64,000 nucleotides of DNA from assembly GCA_037042915.1 (NCBI GenBank), contig CM073197.1:1798001-1862000 (forward strand). Direction: 5' to 3'. The notes under the pieces were generated by a model. That model worked only from the letters and a program-made list of their open reading frames with translations. It was not told the DNA's origin and did not search any database. Source of the DNA: Auricularia sp. M13. Lineage: Eukaryota > Basidiomycota > Agaricomycetes > Auriculariales > Auriculariaceae. The translations under genes and the position numbers were made by a program. This document shows positions 10,170 to 20,515 of this stretch, in pieces; the stretch's first letter is position 1; each line of letters opens with the position of its first letter.

Positions 10170-11911
10170 ATGGCCGACTACGCTAACGGTGACGCCGCGT
10201 CCCCCAACGGCCAGGCAAATGGCTCTGCCCACGGCTTCTCCAATGTCGTCCGGAAAAAGCTCATGGGCTACGTTGGCTTTGCGAACCTGCCCAACCAGGT
10301 CCACAGGAAGAGCGTCAAGAAGGGCTTCCACTTTACCACCATGGTCGTCGGTCAGTGAGCCGCCGCTCCCTGTCCGTATCAGCAGACTGACCTTTGGCGG
10401 CGCTCAGGCGAGTCTGGCCTGGGCAAGTCCACGCTCATCAACACGCTGTTCAATACGTCTCTGTACCCCGCCAAGGAGCCGCTCCCGCCCAGCGCAGAGC
10501 GTCCCAAAACCGTTGCCATTGAGAGTATCACCGCCGGTTCGTTGACGCGGCCCAGCCACCTGTTATTCTGTGCTCAACATGCTTTGCGCCGCAGACATTG
10601 AGGAGAATGGCGTGCGCCTGCGTCTGACCGTCGTCGACACGCCCGGCTTCGGCGATTTCGTCGACAATGATGAGAGGCGAGTGTGATCGGCTCGGTTGCG
10701 TGGAGAATGCTTCTGAAGCCTTCTGCTTGCCAACAGCTGGAAACCCATCCTGGCCAACATCGAGGCCCGCTTCGACGAATACCTCGAGCAAGAAAACCGC
10801 GTCAACAGACAGAAAATGGTCGACAACCGCGTGCACGCATGCTTGTACTTCATCCAACCCACCGGCCATGCGTGCGTCGCGCCCCTGCGCAGATCCCCTT
10901 ACGTCCCTAACTTAACACAAAAATCCAGGCTTAAGCAGATTGACATCGAGTTCATGAAGCGCCTGCACACGAAAGTGAACCTCATCCCGATTATCGCAAA
11001 GGCGGATACTTTGACGGATGAGGAAGTCATTAGCTTCAAGCAGCGCGTAAGTTGCATGATCGACTATTTTGTAGCATGGCGCAGGCATTTCTCATTCGCC
11101 GCCACCAGGTCTTGTCCGACATTGCGGAGCACAACATCCATATCTTCCAGGCCCCCGTGTACGAGAACGAAGATGAGGAGACCCTTGCTGAGACCGAGGA
11201 GATTGCGGTGTGTTGTTATCACTCGCAGGTCCCTCTCCGCATGTGCTGACGGCAAGCAGAGCAAGATTCCGTTCGCCGTCGTCGGCTCCGACCAGGAGGT
11301 TGATACCCCCGATGGCCGCACCGTCCGCGGCCGCGCGTACCCGTGGGGTGTTGTTGAGGTGGACAACGAGGACCACTGCGACTTCGTCAAGCTGCGCCAG
11401 ATGCTCGTCCGCACCTACATGGAGGAGCTGCGCGAGTACACGAACAGCGTCCTGTACGAGAACTGGCGTAGCGAGAAGCTCACCGGCATGGGTGTTGCTC
11501 AGGACTCAAGTGTGTTCAAGGAAATCAAGTACGTGTTGTCCCTATTGAGTCATGTTCAACATTACTCACAAGTACCGCGCAGCCCTGCAGCGAAGATGGC
11601 TGAGGAGCGTACTCTCCACGAGGCCAAGCTCGCGAAGATGGAGGCGGAGATGCGTATGGTCTTCCAGCAGAAGGTCAGCGAGAAGGAGGCGCGCTTGAAG
11701 CAGTCCGAGGAGGAGCTGTACGCCAGGCACAAGGAGATGAAGGAGGCGCTGGAGAAGCAGCGCGCAGAGCTCGAAGACAAGAAGAGGAGGATCGAGAGCG
11801 GCCGGCCGTTGACTCCCGAGAAGGTGCGGTTTCGTCTGAGGTTTTGACTGGAGCCTTGTGCTTACACCTTTTCTTCAGGGCTCGCGGAAGAAGGGTTTCC
11901 TTCGCCCTTAG
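10170..11911 (+). CDS. CDC3: Septin, CDC3 group
   Basis: Septins are GTP-binding proteins that form filaments and rings at septa and hyphal tips. Nine exons (10170-10350, 10408-10536, 10595-10676, 10737-10871, 10929-11046, 11109-11207, 11260-11528, 11583-11823, 11879-11911) give 428 residues. The lead-in [20 protein letters not shown] is characteristic of the CDC3/AspB group. G1 is GESGLGKS, G3 DTPGFGD and G4 AKAD, and the septin unique element follows around [14 protein letters not shown] charged coiled coil (about residues 340-410) precedes the end [10 protein letters not shown]. Intron 3 has a GC donor (AG|GCGAGT); no GT site restores the frame. In Ustilago, CDC3 mRNA is carried on endosomes. 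Confidence 0.94.
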
Positions 11912-12245
11912 ACGCCTTGATTTCTGTGGATGGACGAAAGGTGTCTGGTTTGGTTTGCATTATGCCCTCTTACTTCGTGTCACGTTATCTTTGCCTCCCG
12001 CGCGTCCACATTCCTTTGTCTCCTAGTCTCTCCTCCCTCCTAGCTCGTATTCCAGACCACATTCCTTACCTCGGGTTTATCTAGTTCTTTTGACTGCGTC
12101 ATACGTACTACGTCGAGTGCCGAAAATTGGAGGTATTTCAGCTAGATTGTGCACTCTGCGATCCGATGCGAGAATTCGTCACTCGAGGACGGCTGCGGCC
12201 GAGCGTGTGTTCTGTTTCCCCAGCCCTCTTCCACTCACGATCGTC
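11912..12245. other. Intergenic CDC3 / MTR10
   Basis: These 334 bp hold the CDC3 3' untranslated region and the MTR10 promoter. The sequence is rich in T and C before the MTR10 start. No RNA gene or repeat is seen. Confidence 0.5.
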
Positions 12246-15200
12246 ATGTCATCCTCGCAAGAAGCCACGATCCAGTCCATCGTTGCTGCCCTTGCTGTCT
12301 TTGGCGGGGCGCCGAGCAAGGAGGCGCTCGACCAGGCCAACGCGTGGCTGCAAGAATTCCAGCATTCGGTTCGCACTCACATTCGCATCGGGGCACTCGA
12401 CGGCGCTGAACTGGACCCAACCAGGCTGACGCATGGACCGTCTGCAACACCCTGCTGGTCACGCCCACAGCGCCTGAGCCGGCACGATTCTTCGCGTCTC
12501 AGACTTTCAGAGCCAAGGTCAGCAGAGCCCGGCCGCGCCACCCGCGCTCGCTGACCCGTTTGCTCGCCAGGTCACATTTGATCTGGCCCAGCTCGACCCG
12601 TCGATGCGTCTCCCGCTTCGCGATACGCTGGTCTCTGCGCTGCAATTGTACGCGGCCGGCCCGCGACGCATCATTGTCCAGCTCTGTCTTGCCCTCTCTG
12701 GCTTCGCCCTGCAGGCCCCCGAATGGGAGACGCCGGTGCAGGACATGATCGAGCAGTTTGGCCGCAATCCAGCGACCGTGCCCGTCCTGCTCGAGTTCCT
12801 CAAGCTCCTTCCCGAGGAAATAATAGACAGTCACAAAATCCCAATCACGGTGCGGCTGCACAATAGTCATCCCCTTCACATCACTGACCGCGTATTCATT
12901 CGCCAGAACGACGAATACAAGAAGCGTTCCGCTGCCTTGTTGACCGCCAATGCCAACACCGTACTGGAATTGCTGACCATGTACAGCCAGGCCGACGGTG
13001 CGTGAATCTGTCCCTCCTTTCCGATCACGTTTGCTTAGGGGTCTACCAGGCATTACCGCGCCGCTGCAGTCCCAGATCCTCCTGGTCGTCAAAAGCTGGA
13101 TAGCATCTGGCGAAGTCCTCGTTCAGTCGCTGGCGCGCACGCCCATCTTCGACCTGGCGTTCGATGCCCTCTCGTCGGACCAGCTGTTCGACGCCGCGGT
13201 GGACACTGTGTGCGATATCATCCACGAAACCCAAGAGATGGATGAGAACATGAACGTTATCGAGCGAATTATTCCTCGCCTGATTGCGCTCAAGCCCCTT
13301 CTCGCCACCTCGCAGGACGACCCAGAGAGAATGCGGGGATATACCAGGATCTTTACCGAGGCTGGTGAAACGTACCGTGCGCTGCTGCTCGACCACACCG
13401 AGTCCTTCTATCCCATTGTCGAAGCCATTGCGGAGTGCACTGCGTACCCGGACCTGGACATTGTGCCCATCACCTTTCCCTTCTGGTATCGCCTTGGGAC
13501 AGAGTCTTGGAAAGCATAAAAACGTGCCACCGACGTTCATCCAGGCATACCAGGCCCTTGCCGACATCATCATCCGCCACCTGCACTTCCCGGCCGATGC
13601 GTCTACTCTCTCGCTACAGGAACAGGACGACTTCAGGTCTTTCCGCCATCATATGGGCGATACGCTAAAAGACTGCTGCCATGTCTTGGGCTCTGAGCCT
13701 TGCCTGAAGCGTGCGTACGAGCTATTGACGACTGCGATGGCGCGTGGTAGCACGGGCCAAGTGTCATGGCAGGAGATCGAGGCGCCTCTGTTCTCCATGC
13801 GGTCGATGGGTGCGCACATCAACGTGAACGACGAGGACATCATCCCAAAGATCATGGAGCTTGTCCCTCAACTGCCTACCCATTCGCGCGTGCGATACTC
13901 GGCGACGATGGTCATTGCGCGCTACACTGAGTGGATGAACAAGCATCCTTCCTACATTCCCGGTCTGATGTCCTACGTGTCTACCGGATTTGACGACCCG
14001 GATGTCGAAGTACAGGCCGCGTCCTCGCAGGCGATCTATTATATGTGCAAGGACTGTCCCGAGGTGACGTACCACGACATAGTCATCTCGCAATTACTGA
14101 CGGTTTTCAATAGCACTTGGCCGCATTCGTGCCCACGCTGCATACGTTCATTCAAACGGTCGGCCCAAAGCTGCTTCAGGAAGACATGGTGCAATTGTAC
14201 GAAGCCATCGCCTTCGTTCTTGCGGCTATGCCGATGGAGGATAATGCGCGGTGGCTGAGGACGTTTGCATTGGAAATCTTGCATGATGTGCACGCTGTGG
14301 CCACCAAACCCACCCAGGCATCGAAAGACGAGATCAAGCGTGTCGCAGGTACGCACTGACGTGCTCATTCATGCGCAATATTTTTGGAGCTCATCGCCCT
14401 CGGTACAGACGGGCTGGAACGTCTGGAAGCGATGCTCAGCGTGGTCCGTGGGTTCGGCGATACTCTGCCCGAGGCATGCCAGGGCGCGTGCGCCGAAATC
14501 TGGAGCGTCTTCGATCAATTCCTTGCTAAGTACGGGCCGCACTTCCCATTGGCAGACACGTCCTCGCGCGTCCTTCGACTCGGTTTGCAACTGTTTGCGG
14601 ACGCCGTGCTGCCGCTCGTCCCGTCCGTCATGGAACGCATGACGCATTGCTTCGAGACCAGTGGCTTCTCGTGTTACTTATGGATCATTGGGAAACTATA
14701 CGGCCAGTTCGGCAGCGAAGAGACGCCATCCTACCGCGCCTTGTACAAAGTTGTATTCAACCGGTGCAGCGCGAAGGTCTTCCAGCTCATGCGGACGCAA
14801 TCGTCCCACGAACTCCCTGACGGTGAGCATATACCCAAACATGTGATGCTGGGGCTGATGTTTCTTCAGTGCTCGAGGACTACATCAACCTGATGCTGCA
14901 ACTAGCGGACCACGCGCCGGACGTTCTCTTCATGCTGCCGGCTCTCACCGCTGGTATACAGGCAGCTATAGAGCTCCTTGGATGCACGCGCAGCGATGAC
15001 GGGTTGTGCAACGCACTCTTTGTTCTGCGCACCGCCGTGTGTCACGAGTCGCTGCGTTCCGGACCCGATGCACCCCCCAAATGGGCGGAGTACGAGACGG
15101 CGATACGGACGGCGTTTTCGACCCATCACGGCCGCGTTTTGCAGCAATTGCTCACTGGCGTGGTCGATGACTTCCCGCATGACTCGCTGCATACTGTGGC

Positions 15201-15505
15201 CACGATCTTGCGCGCCATGTCGGTTGTATGGCCGACAGAGGTCGCGGCGTGCTTGCCGTCCGCCGTAGAAGCCATCCCATCGAAGCTGGTCGCGCCGTCC
15301 GCGAAGACGACTTTCTTGACTCAGGTTTCGACGTGCGTGCTTTTGTTGGTAACTCTGCACCGGTATACTGATAATTCCATCCAGCGCTCTTGCCAATGGC
15401 CAGCAAAACGATGTTAAGGCTGCCTTATTGCAGCTAGTGCGCGAGTCGCGAAAAGCCAAAGACCGCCGCAACGCGTTCTCGCAGTACGACGCGAACCGGT
15501 ACTAG
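12246..15505 (+). CDS. MTR10: MTR10 / transportin-3 type nuclear import receptor (one frameshift)
   Basis: An importin-beta family receptor of the Mtr10/TNPO3 type, which imports SR-type mRNA-binding proteins. Nine exons (12246-12368, 12425-12517, 12571-12849, 12907-12997, 13050-14063, 14114-14348, 14409-14822, 14870-15332, 15385-15505) give about 943 residues of HEAT repeats. Landmarks are EALDQANAWLQEFQHSADAW, LKLLPEE, FPFWYRLG, VRYSATMVIARYTEW, SYLWIIGKLYGQFG-like text and the end RRNAFSQYDANRY. Around 13496-13498 the frame breaks: FWYRLG is followed by an early stop, but dropping one G gives QSLGKHKNVPPTFIQAYQAL, which matches the family. It is an assembly error or a recent mutation. Confidence 0.88.
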
Positions 15506-15654
15506 GCAAATCAGAATGAGTGGCTAACAGCGCCATGTTCGCACAGTCGGACAAGACAGACATACAGCACAGGTAAGTTCCAAAGAATACACATTCCCTT
15601 CAAGCCCCCGCACAATAGTAGAAATATTTAGTATCATGTTGCATGTTTTCGCGT

Positions 15655-16498
15655 CTAGCTCCCTGTTCTTTTTTGTAGAAGACGAATGATTGCAGAATGG
15701 TCGGAAACTTGTGCGAGTGAGAGCGCCGTCTCGCCATCCGGGTCTTGGATTGTTGGGTCTGCGCCGCTGTCGAGGAGTAGTTTAACGATCTCTTCGTACC
15801 CGCGGTCCGCTGCAAGATGTAGTGGTGTGAAGCCCTGTTGTGGGATGAGAGCCGATGGATATGAACAGATCATGGCGCGATTAGATAAAGGATCCAAAAC
15901 TTACAAACTCGTCCAAGGCGTTGATCTGCGCGCTATGCGACTGAAGTAATGTCATCAGACGGTCTATATCCCCAGCAAGCACAGTTCCATGCAGACTGTC
16001 GGCGTCTGCTGGATTCGCGTCGGCCGACATTGTGCTGACGCTGTTGCCCATGCCCGCAGATCCAGCTTTTCGCGGGTGGTCGTCGGAATCCCAGTCTATG
16101 GGCTCATCGTCTGCGTCTGCATCTGTGCTGGGCTTGTTACTTGCTGGCTGAACCTGCGTTGTGCCGTCCCAGCCGAGTTCGCGCGCCTTGGCGACATAAC
16201 GTGCACGAAATTCGTCGGTAGTCGTGTCCGGGCTGGAGCGGCCGAGTTCGTCCCAAGCGTCCCACTTGGCGCGGCCAGTCATGTCGAATATGGAGGGTCG
16301 CTTGGACTGCGGTCGCGTGGCGACGGTGGCGGCCTTGAAGAGCGCATATAACTGCGTGCGCGCACGGCCTTAGCAGTAGAAGGCGCGCGGAAATGCGGGC
16401 TGGACCTCTAGTTTTGTCGCATTCGACACTTTTGACAGCGCGGGCGATGTTGAGAGGTAGTTGGCTGCTGCGTCGAACTCGGCTTGCGACTTGGACAT
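15655..16498 (-). CDS. Acyl-CoA-binding protein with ankyrin repeats (ACBD6 type)
   Basis: Three exons (16406-16498, 15905-16351, 15655-15834) give 239 residues. The N-terminal 90 residues form an ACBP domain that binds long-chain acyl-CoA: FDAAANYLSTSP, LELYALFKAATV, and FDMTGRAKWDAWDELG with the conserved K-W-D-A-W. After an acidic linker, two ankyrin repeats follow: SLHGTVLAGDIDRLMTLL and GFTPLHLAADRGYEEIVKLL. This order matches ACBD6, which links acyl-CoA supply to N-myristoylation and lipid metabolism; transfer of that role to fungi is inference. The gene is convergent with MTR10, with 149 bp between the stops. Confidence 0.9.
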
Positions 16499-16876
16499 GG
16501 TTGAACTAGTCTAGATCAACTTGCCGGGTCCGAGTATCCGGTCGTCGTTCGTGAAACTCCGATTACTTTTCAATAGCCTCCGGTTACTTCGGCTCACGGA
16601 CCCTTCTCAGTCCGACCTCGTAATTGGCAACAGGGAGAAGTCATTTGCCCTTTCTCTTTTGCTGAGCGAGCTATCGGAGCCAAATAAAAATTGTTTCTCA
16701 TTCATACCTTACGCCCAAGCAAGATCTTGCACTTGCAAGAGACCCGTTCCCAGTCGGAGTTTCACGAACAACGACCGGATATGTGGGTCCGGCAAGTTGC
16801 AGCAGACTTCAAATCACGGATCGACTGTCATCCATCGTTTGTGCCGCCCATCGTTTGTTCCTTCCTATTTCTTCCA
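16499..16876. promoter_or_regulatory. Divergent promoter region, ACBP-ankyrin / DUF866
   Basis: A 378-bp spacer lies between two divergent starts. It has no family-like frame. It must hold both promoters; no clear TATA element is seen. Confidence 0.4.
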
Positions 16877-17701
16877 ATGGTCGTGAGTAGCTGCTATGCC
16901 CTTGGATTATTGGATATGCTGATAATGGATCATGGACTAGCGTCTGACGCTCTCGATTAAAGGTGGGCGCAACGATCGCAACCAATGGCCGTGCATACAA
17001 TTGAGAGCGTGCAGCCGATCTCGAGAACGTCACAAACCTCGTTCCTGCAGACAACTCGTTTGAATACTTTGTCCAAGTACGCACTGCTCGATCTTCCATC
17101 GTACAGGGTGTCGAATTCTCGTTCAGGTCAAATGCAATAGCTGCCATGAAACGCATCCCAAATTCGTCTCGCTCAACCGCCTTGTCAGTATTTGCTGTCA
17201 CTCAGTCGTCTCATGCATCTGATCTGACTGTCCGTTTGGATGCCCAGGAAGAGCGCGAAGTGAGCGGCGGGAAAAATGCCACGGCGCATTTCGTGTGGCG
17301 CTGCTCGTTCTGCAAACGCGAGCACTCTGCCAAGTTCGAGCCAAATGTGGCTCCTAAGGAGTATACCATCGACTCTAACGGAAGGTGTGTATCCTTATAC
17401 CGTTGCTGAGCATCAATGTCGCTCAACGGGATGCCTCTGGCAGCTTTGCGCCGCTCGTGACGCTGGACTGTCGCGGTCTCGAATTCACCGGTTTCGACCC
17501 TCGGGTAGGCAGAACCTGCTTGCTGGGTTATAACTGTCCTGACTCCAGAGCTCGCAGGGAATCTGGAAATGCGAAGGCGCAGAGTCGGGAACGAAGTTTA
17601 ACGAAGTTGATCTGACCGAGGGCGAATGGGTGGACTATGACGAGAAGGCCGGCGTGCCTGTGAGCGTGATGAACATCGAGAGCCAGTGGGCGAGGTCATG
17701 A
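16877..17701 (+). CDS. DUF866 / CXXC zinc-binding protein (C1orf123 type)
   Basis: A small conserved eukaryotic protein with two CXXC pairs that bind zinc; the exact role is unknown. Secure exons are about 17023-17076, 17127-17183, 17248-17384, 17444-17504 and 17549-17701. They encode DLENVTNLVPADNSFEYFVQ, VKCNSCHETHPKFVSLNRL, ATAHFVWRCSFCKREHS, FAPLVTLDCRGLEFTGFDPR and the closing EGEWVDYDEKAGVPVSVMN. The zinc pairs are CNSC and CSFC. The first eight or nine residues are not resolved. ATG GTC at 16877 is followed by a good donor, but joining to the DLENV exon leaves a 24-27 bp gap with a stop, too short for an ordinary intron here. The 5' border is therefore tentative. Confidence 0.85.
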
Positions 17702-17770
17702 CATTGATAGCGTTGTAATATACGGTTGGCCTGGCCGAGGTGTGGAAGTGGTACAATGTGTAGTGTACAA

Positions 17771-18790
17771 TCAAAGCGCTGTGCCTCTCTCGAAGCTCGC
17801 CCGGATTTCTTCGGTGTGCTTGTCGTAATAGCGTGCGATCTGCGGCCAGAAGAAAAAGAAAAAATTAGTTGCAATGGCTTTGAAAGACGGAGGGATGACG
17901 AACCTTTTTGTTGAAGACCTTGTTGCGCTCGTTGATGTAGGTGACTTCGCCTTCGTCTTCGTTTGCACGTTTCCTGGAGAACTTTTTGCGTTTCACTTCG
18001 CTGGATTTTGGGATGAGCACAGGATTCTGTAGTGGAGAGGATTTGACTCACTCTAACGCAAGCTTGTCAACGACGCGATCAATGGCCTCTTCCGTGGGTT
18101 GGTTATCCGCGTAGAGAAGGGTATTGGCGTCCCGATAGAGCAGTTCTACGCCCTGTTCGCCAGCCGCTTTGGCGGCAATGAGCGCCACCTGGCTCGCGGA
18201 CGGAGAGTTCTTGAGAGTGCCCGGTGCAAGACCAAGCGCAACCTCTTTCTGCCTGTTGTACGCGTCGAGATTGGGCTTGATCAGGTCGAGATCCTTCTTG
18301 TATTTGCGGTGTGTTGTCGTCACTTCGTCTAGGCGCAGATGTTGATCAGAGCTGGTCTGTACGGCGAGCAGCGAGCATACCGTGAAACTCAAAGTCTGCT
18401 CTCCGCTTCTTGCGTGCCAGTTTCTTCTCCCACTCGTCGTTCTCCTCGATGGTGTACGACCAGTTCTTCTTCCGGTCCAGGTCCTCGCCGTTCTCTTCCG
18501 CGTCGGCAGCCTCGCGCAGCGTTTCGGCTAGCTTGCGTTGCTTTTCCAGCCGCGCAAGGTCGCGTGCGGTTGTCTTGAGACGCTGACTTTCTTGTATGAG
18601 CTCGGCACGGTTGGCCTTGCTCGCGTCTTGCTGTGGGTCATATCATGAGTGCGCGGGTTGGATGGGACAGCCGGCGGCATACCATTCGCTTCCGCAACGC
18701 CTCCAGCTTTGCTGCCCTGCTATCTGCAGCAGACGCAGAGCCCGAGCCAGAGGCCGGCGCCGGAGAATCCTCGTGCTCAGAGTCTGACAT
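17771..18790 (-). CDS. SYF2: Splicing factor SYF2
   Basis: SYF2 belongs to the Prp19-associated (NTC) complex of the active spliceosome. Five exons (18683-18790, 18381-18630, 18052-18328, 17904-18000, 17771-17839) give 266 residues. After a Ser/Ala-rich start (MSDSEHEDSPAPASGSGS), the family blocks are WSYTIEENDEWEKKLARKKR, THRKYKKDLDLIKPNLDAY, AIDRVVDKLALDEVKRKKF, VTYINERNKVFNKKIARYYD and the end EEIRASFERGTAL. The length and the C-terminal signature agree with the family. Its start codon lies 76 bp from the LSC1 start on the other strand. Confidence 0.94.
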
Positions 18791-18866
18791 GGTGGTCGTC
18801 GCGGGCAAGGTGACTGTCGCCGGCTTTGCCCGCTCCTGTGCACATCATCCTTTCCATTTGCTCGAG

Positions 18867-20242
18867 ATGCTCTCAATCTCTTGTCGGGCCGCCATCCCTC
18901 GCGGTGCGAGCACAGTGCTTAATCTTGATAAGTCAATGCTAAATGTGCTTTTTTCCAGCTGGTCGCAGGCTCTTCTCGCAGTCTCTGGCTCGCGCTTCGT
19001 ACGAAGATACCATCCCTAATCTCAAAATCCACAAGGACACCAAGGTCCTCTGCCAGGGCTTTACCGGCAAGACTGTACGGGTCGTTATGCTTGTCTGCTG
19101 GCTGCTCATGTCTATGTGTGCTGCAGGCGAGCTTCCATGTGCAGCAAGCACTCGAGTACGGAACTAGGATGGTCGGCGGCGTGTCGCCCAAGAAGGCCGG
19201 TCAGACCCATCTTGGCTTGCCCGTCTTCGGCAGCGTTCGCGACGTGCGCATATATTCGATCCACCCAATACACCTCTAAAGCGCTTGCAATTATAGGCTG
19301 TCCGCGACGTGCAGCCCGACGCGACTGTGCTCTATGTACCGCCGCCCACCGCCGCAGACGCCATCCTCGAAGCCATCGAAGCCGAAATTGGGCTTATTGT
19401 CTGCATCACGGAGGGCATCCCGCAAGCAGACGAGGTTAAGGTCAATCTAGCGGTCCTTTTCACCGCCATGCGCGCCCCCCTAACCCGCGCTAGGTGATCA
19501 ACGCGCTCAAGAGCCAGAGCAAGTCGCGTCTGGTAGGCCCCAACTGTCCTGGTATCATTAACCCACTGGGCTGCAAGATGGGCATCCAGCCGGGACACAT
19601 CCACAAGCCTGGCAAGATCGGTGCGCTGACGTGCGGGCGTTTGCACGTGCGTGAGAAGTTGATCCGTTCCCAAAAGGCATCGTCTCGCGCTCCGGTACGC
19701 TCACGTACGAGGCCGTCGCTCAGACAACGTCTGTGGGCCTCGGGCAGTCGCTCTGTGTCGGTGTTGGCGGCGACCCATTCCCTGGCACCCAGCATGTGGA
19801 CGTCCTCAAGGTTTTCCTTGATGACCCTGCGACCGAGGGTATGTCAAATCATCACAATACCCAGAATTCTGCGCTCATTCCGCAATTCTCCCTGTAGGCA
19901 TTGTGCTTATTGGCGAGATTGGCGGACAGATGGAGGAGGACGCTGCGGAGTATCTTGAGCAATACAACAAGACGCGGGCGAAGCCCAAGCCTGTCGTTTC
20001 GTTCATCGCGGGTGTGACCGCACCCCCGGGCAGGCGCATGGGCCACGCTGGCGCTATCATCTCAGGCGGGAAGGGCGCCGCGGCCGACAAGGTCAAGGCG
20101 CTCGAGAGGGCCGGCGCCATTGTCAGCGACAGCCCTGCCAAAATTGGCCAGCTCATGCTCAAGGTCTGTGGTGTTTGCCAGTCTCTACATGGCGGTGACT
20201 GATAGACCGTTGCAGGCGATGCAAGACGCTGGATTGGCATAG
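18867..20242 (+). CDS. LSC1: Succinyl-CoA ligase alpha subunit, mitochondrial
   Basis: The alpha subunit of succinyl-CoA synthetase (TCA cycle, mitochondrial matrix) interconverts succinyl-CoA and succinate while forming ATP or GTP. Eight exons (18867-18903, 18959-19074, 19127-19243, 19297-19440, 19494-19620, 19677-19838, 19898-20163, 20216-20242) give 331 residues. A basic, Ser-rich mitochondrial leader ([20 protein letters not shown]) precedes the CoA-binding fold ([25 protein letters not shown]-like). The active-site helix carries the phosphorylated His in [15 protein letters not shown]. The last exon codes for only eight residues (AMQDAGLA). Confidence 0.95.
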
Positions 20243-20515
20243 AGAACACTTTTTTCCCTCTGCTTTTGACAGAATACTTTCCCCATAATTCTTCCCTTTG
20301 TAGATGCTGGCTCTGAGTAATTTAACCGAATCTGCGGACGAGATATATTGTTCTTGAAATCTACTGTCGTGTATGGAAAGTGGTGTTCTTGTGGTGTGGC
20401 ACTAGAAAGCGAGGCTGTAAAAGAAGGGACGACGATTTTGTCTCCGCTCCTCTCAAATTCTCGCAGGTCCCGACCGCTGAGCAGCGGCGCGAGAGCTCCC
20501 TCCCAATCGCCCAGG

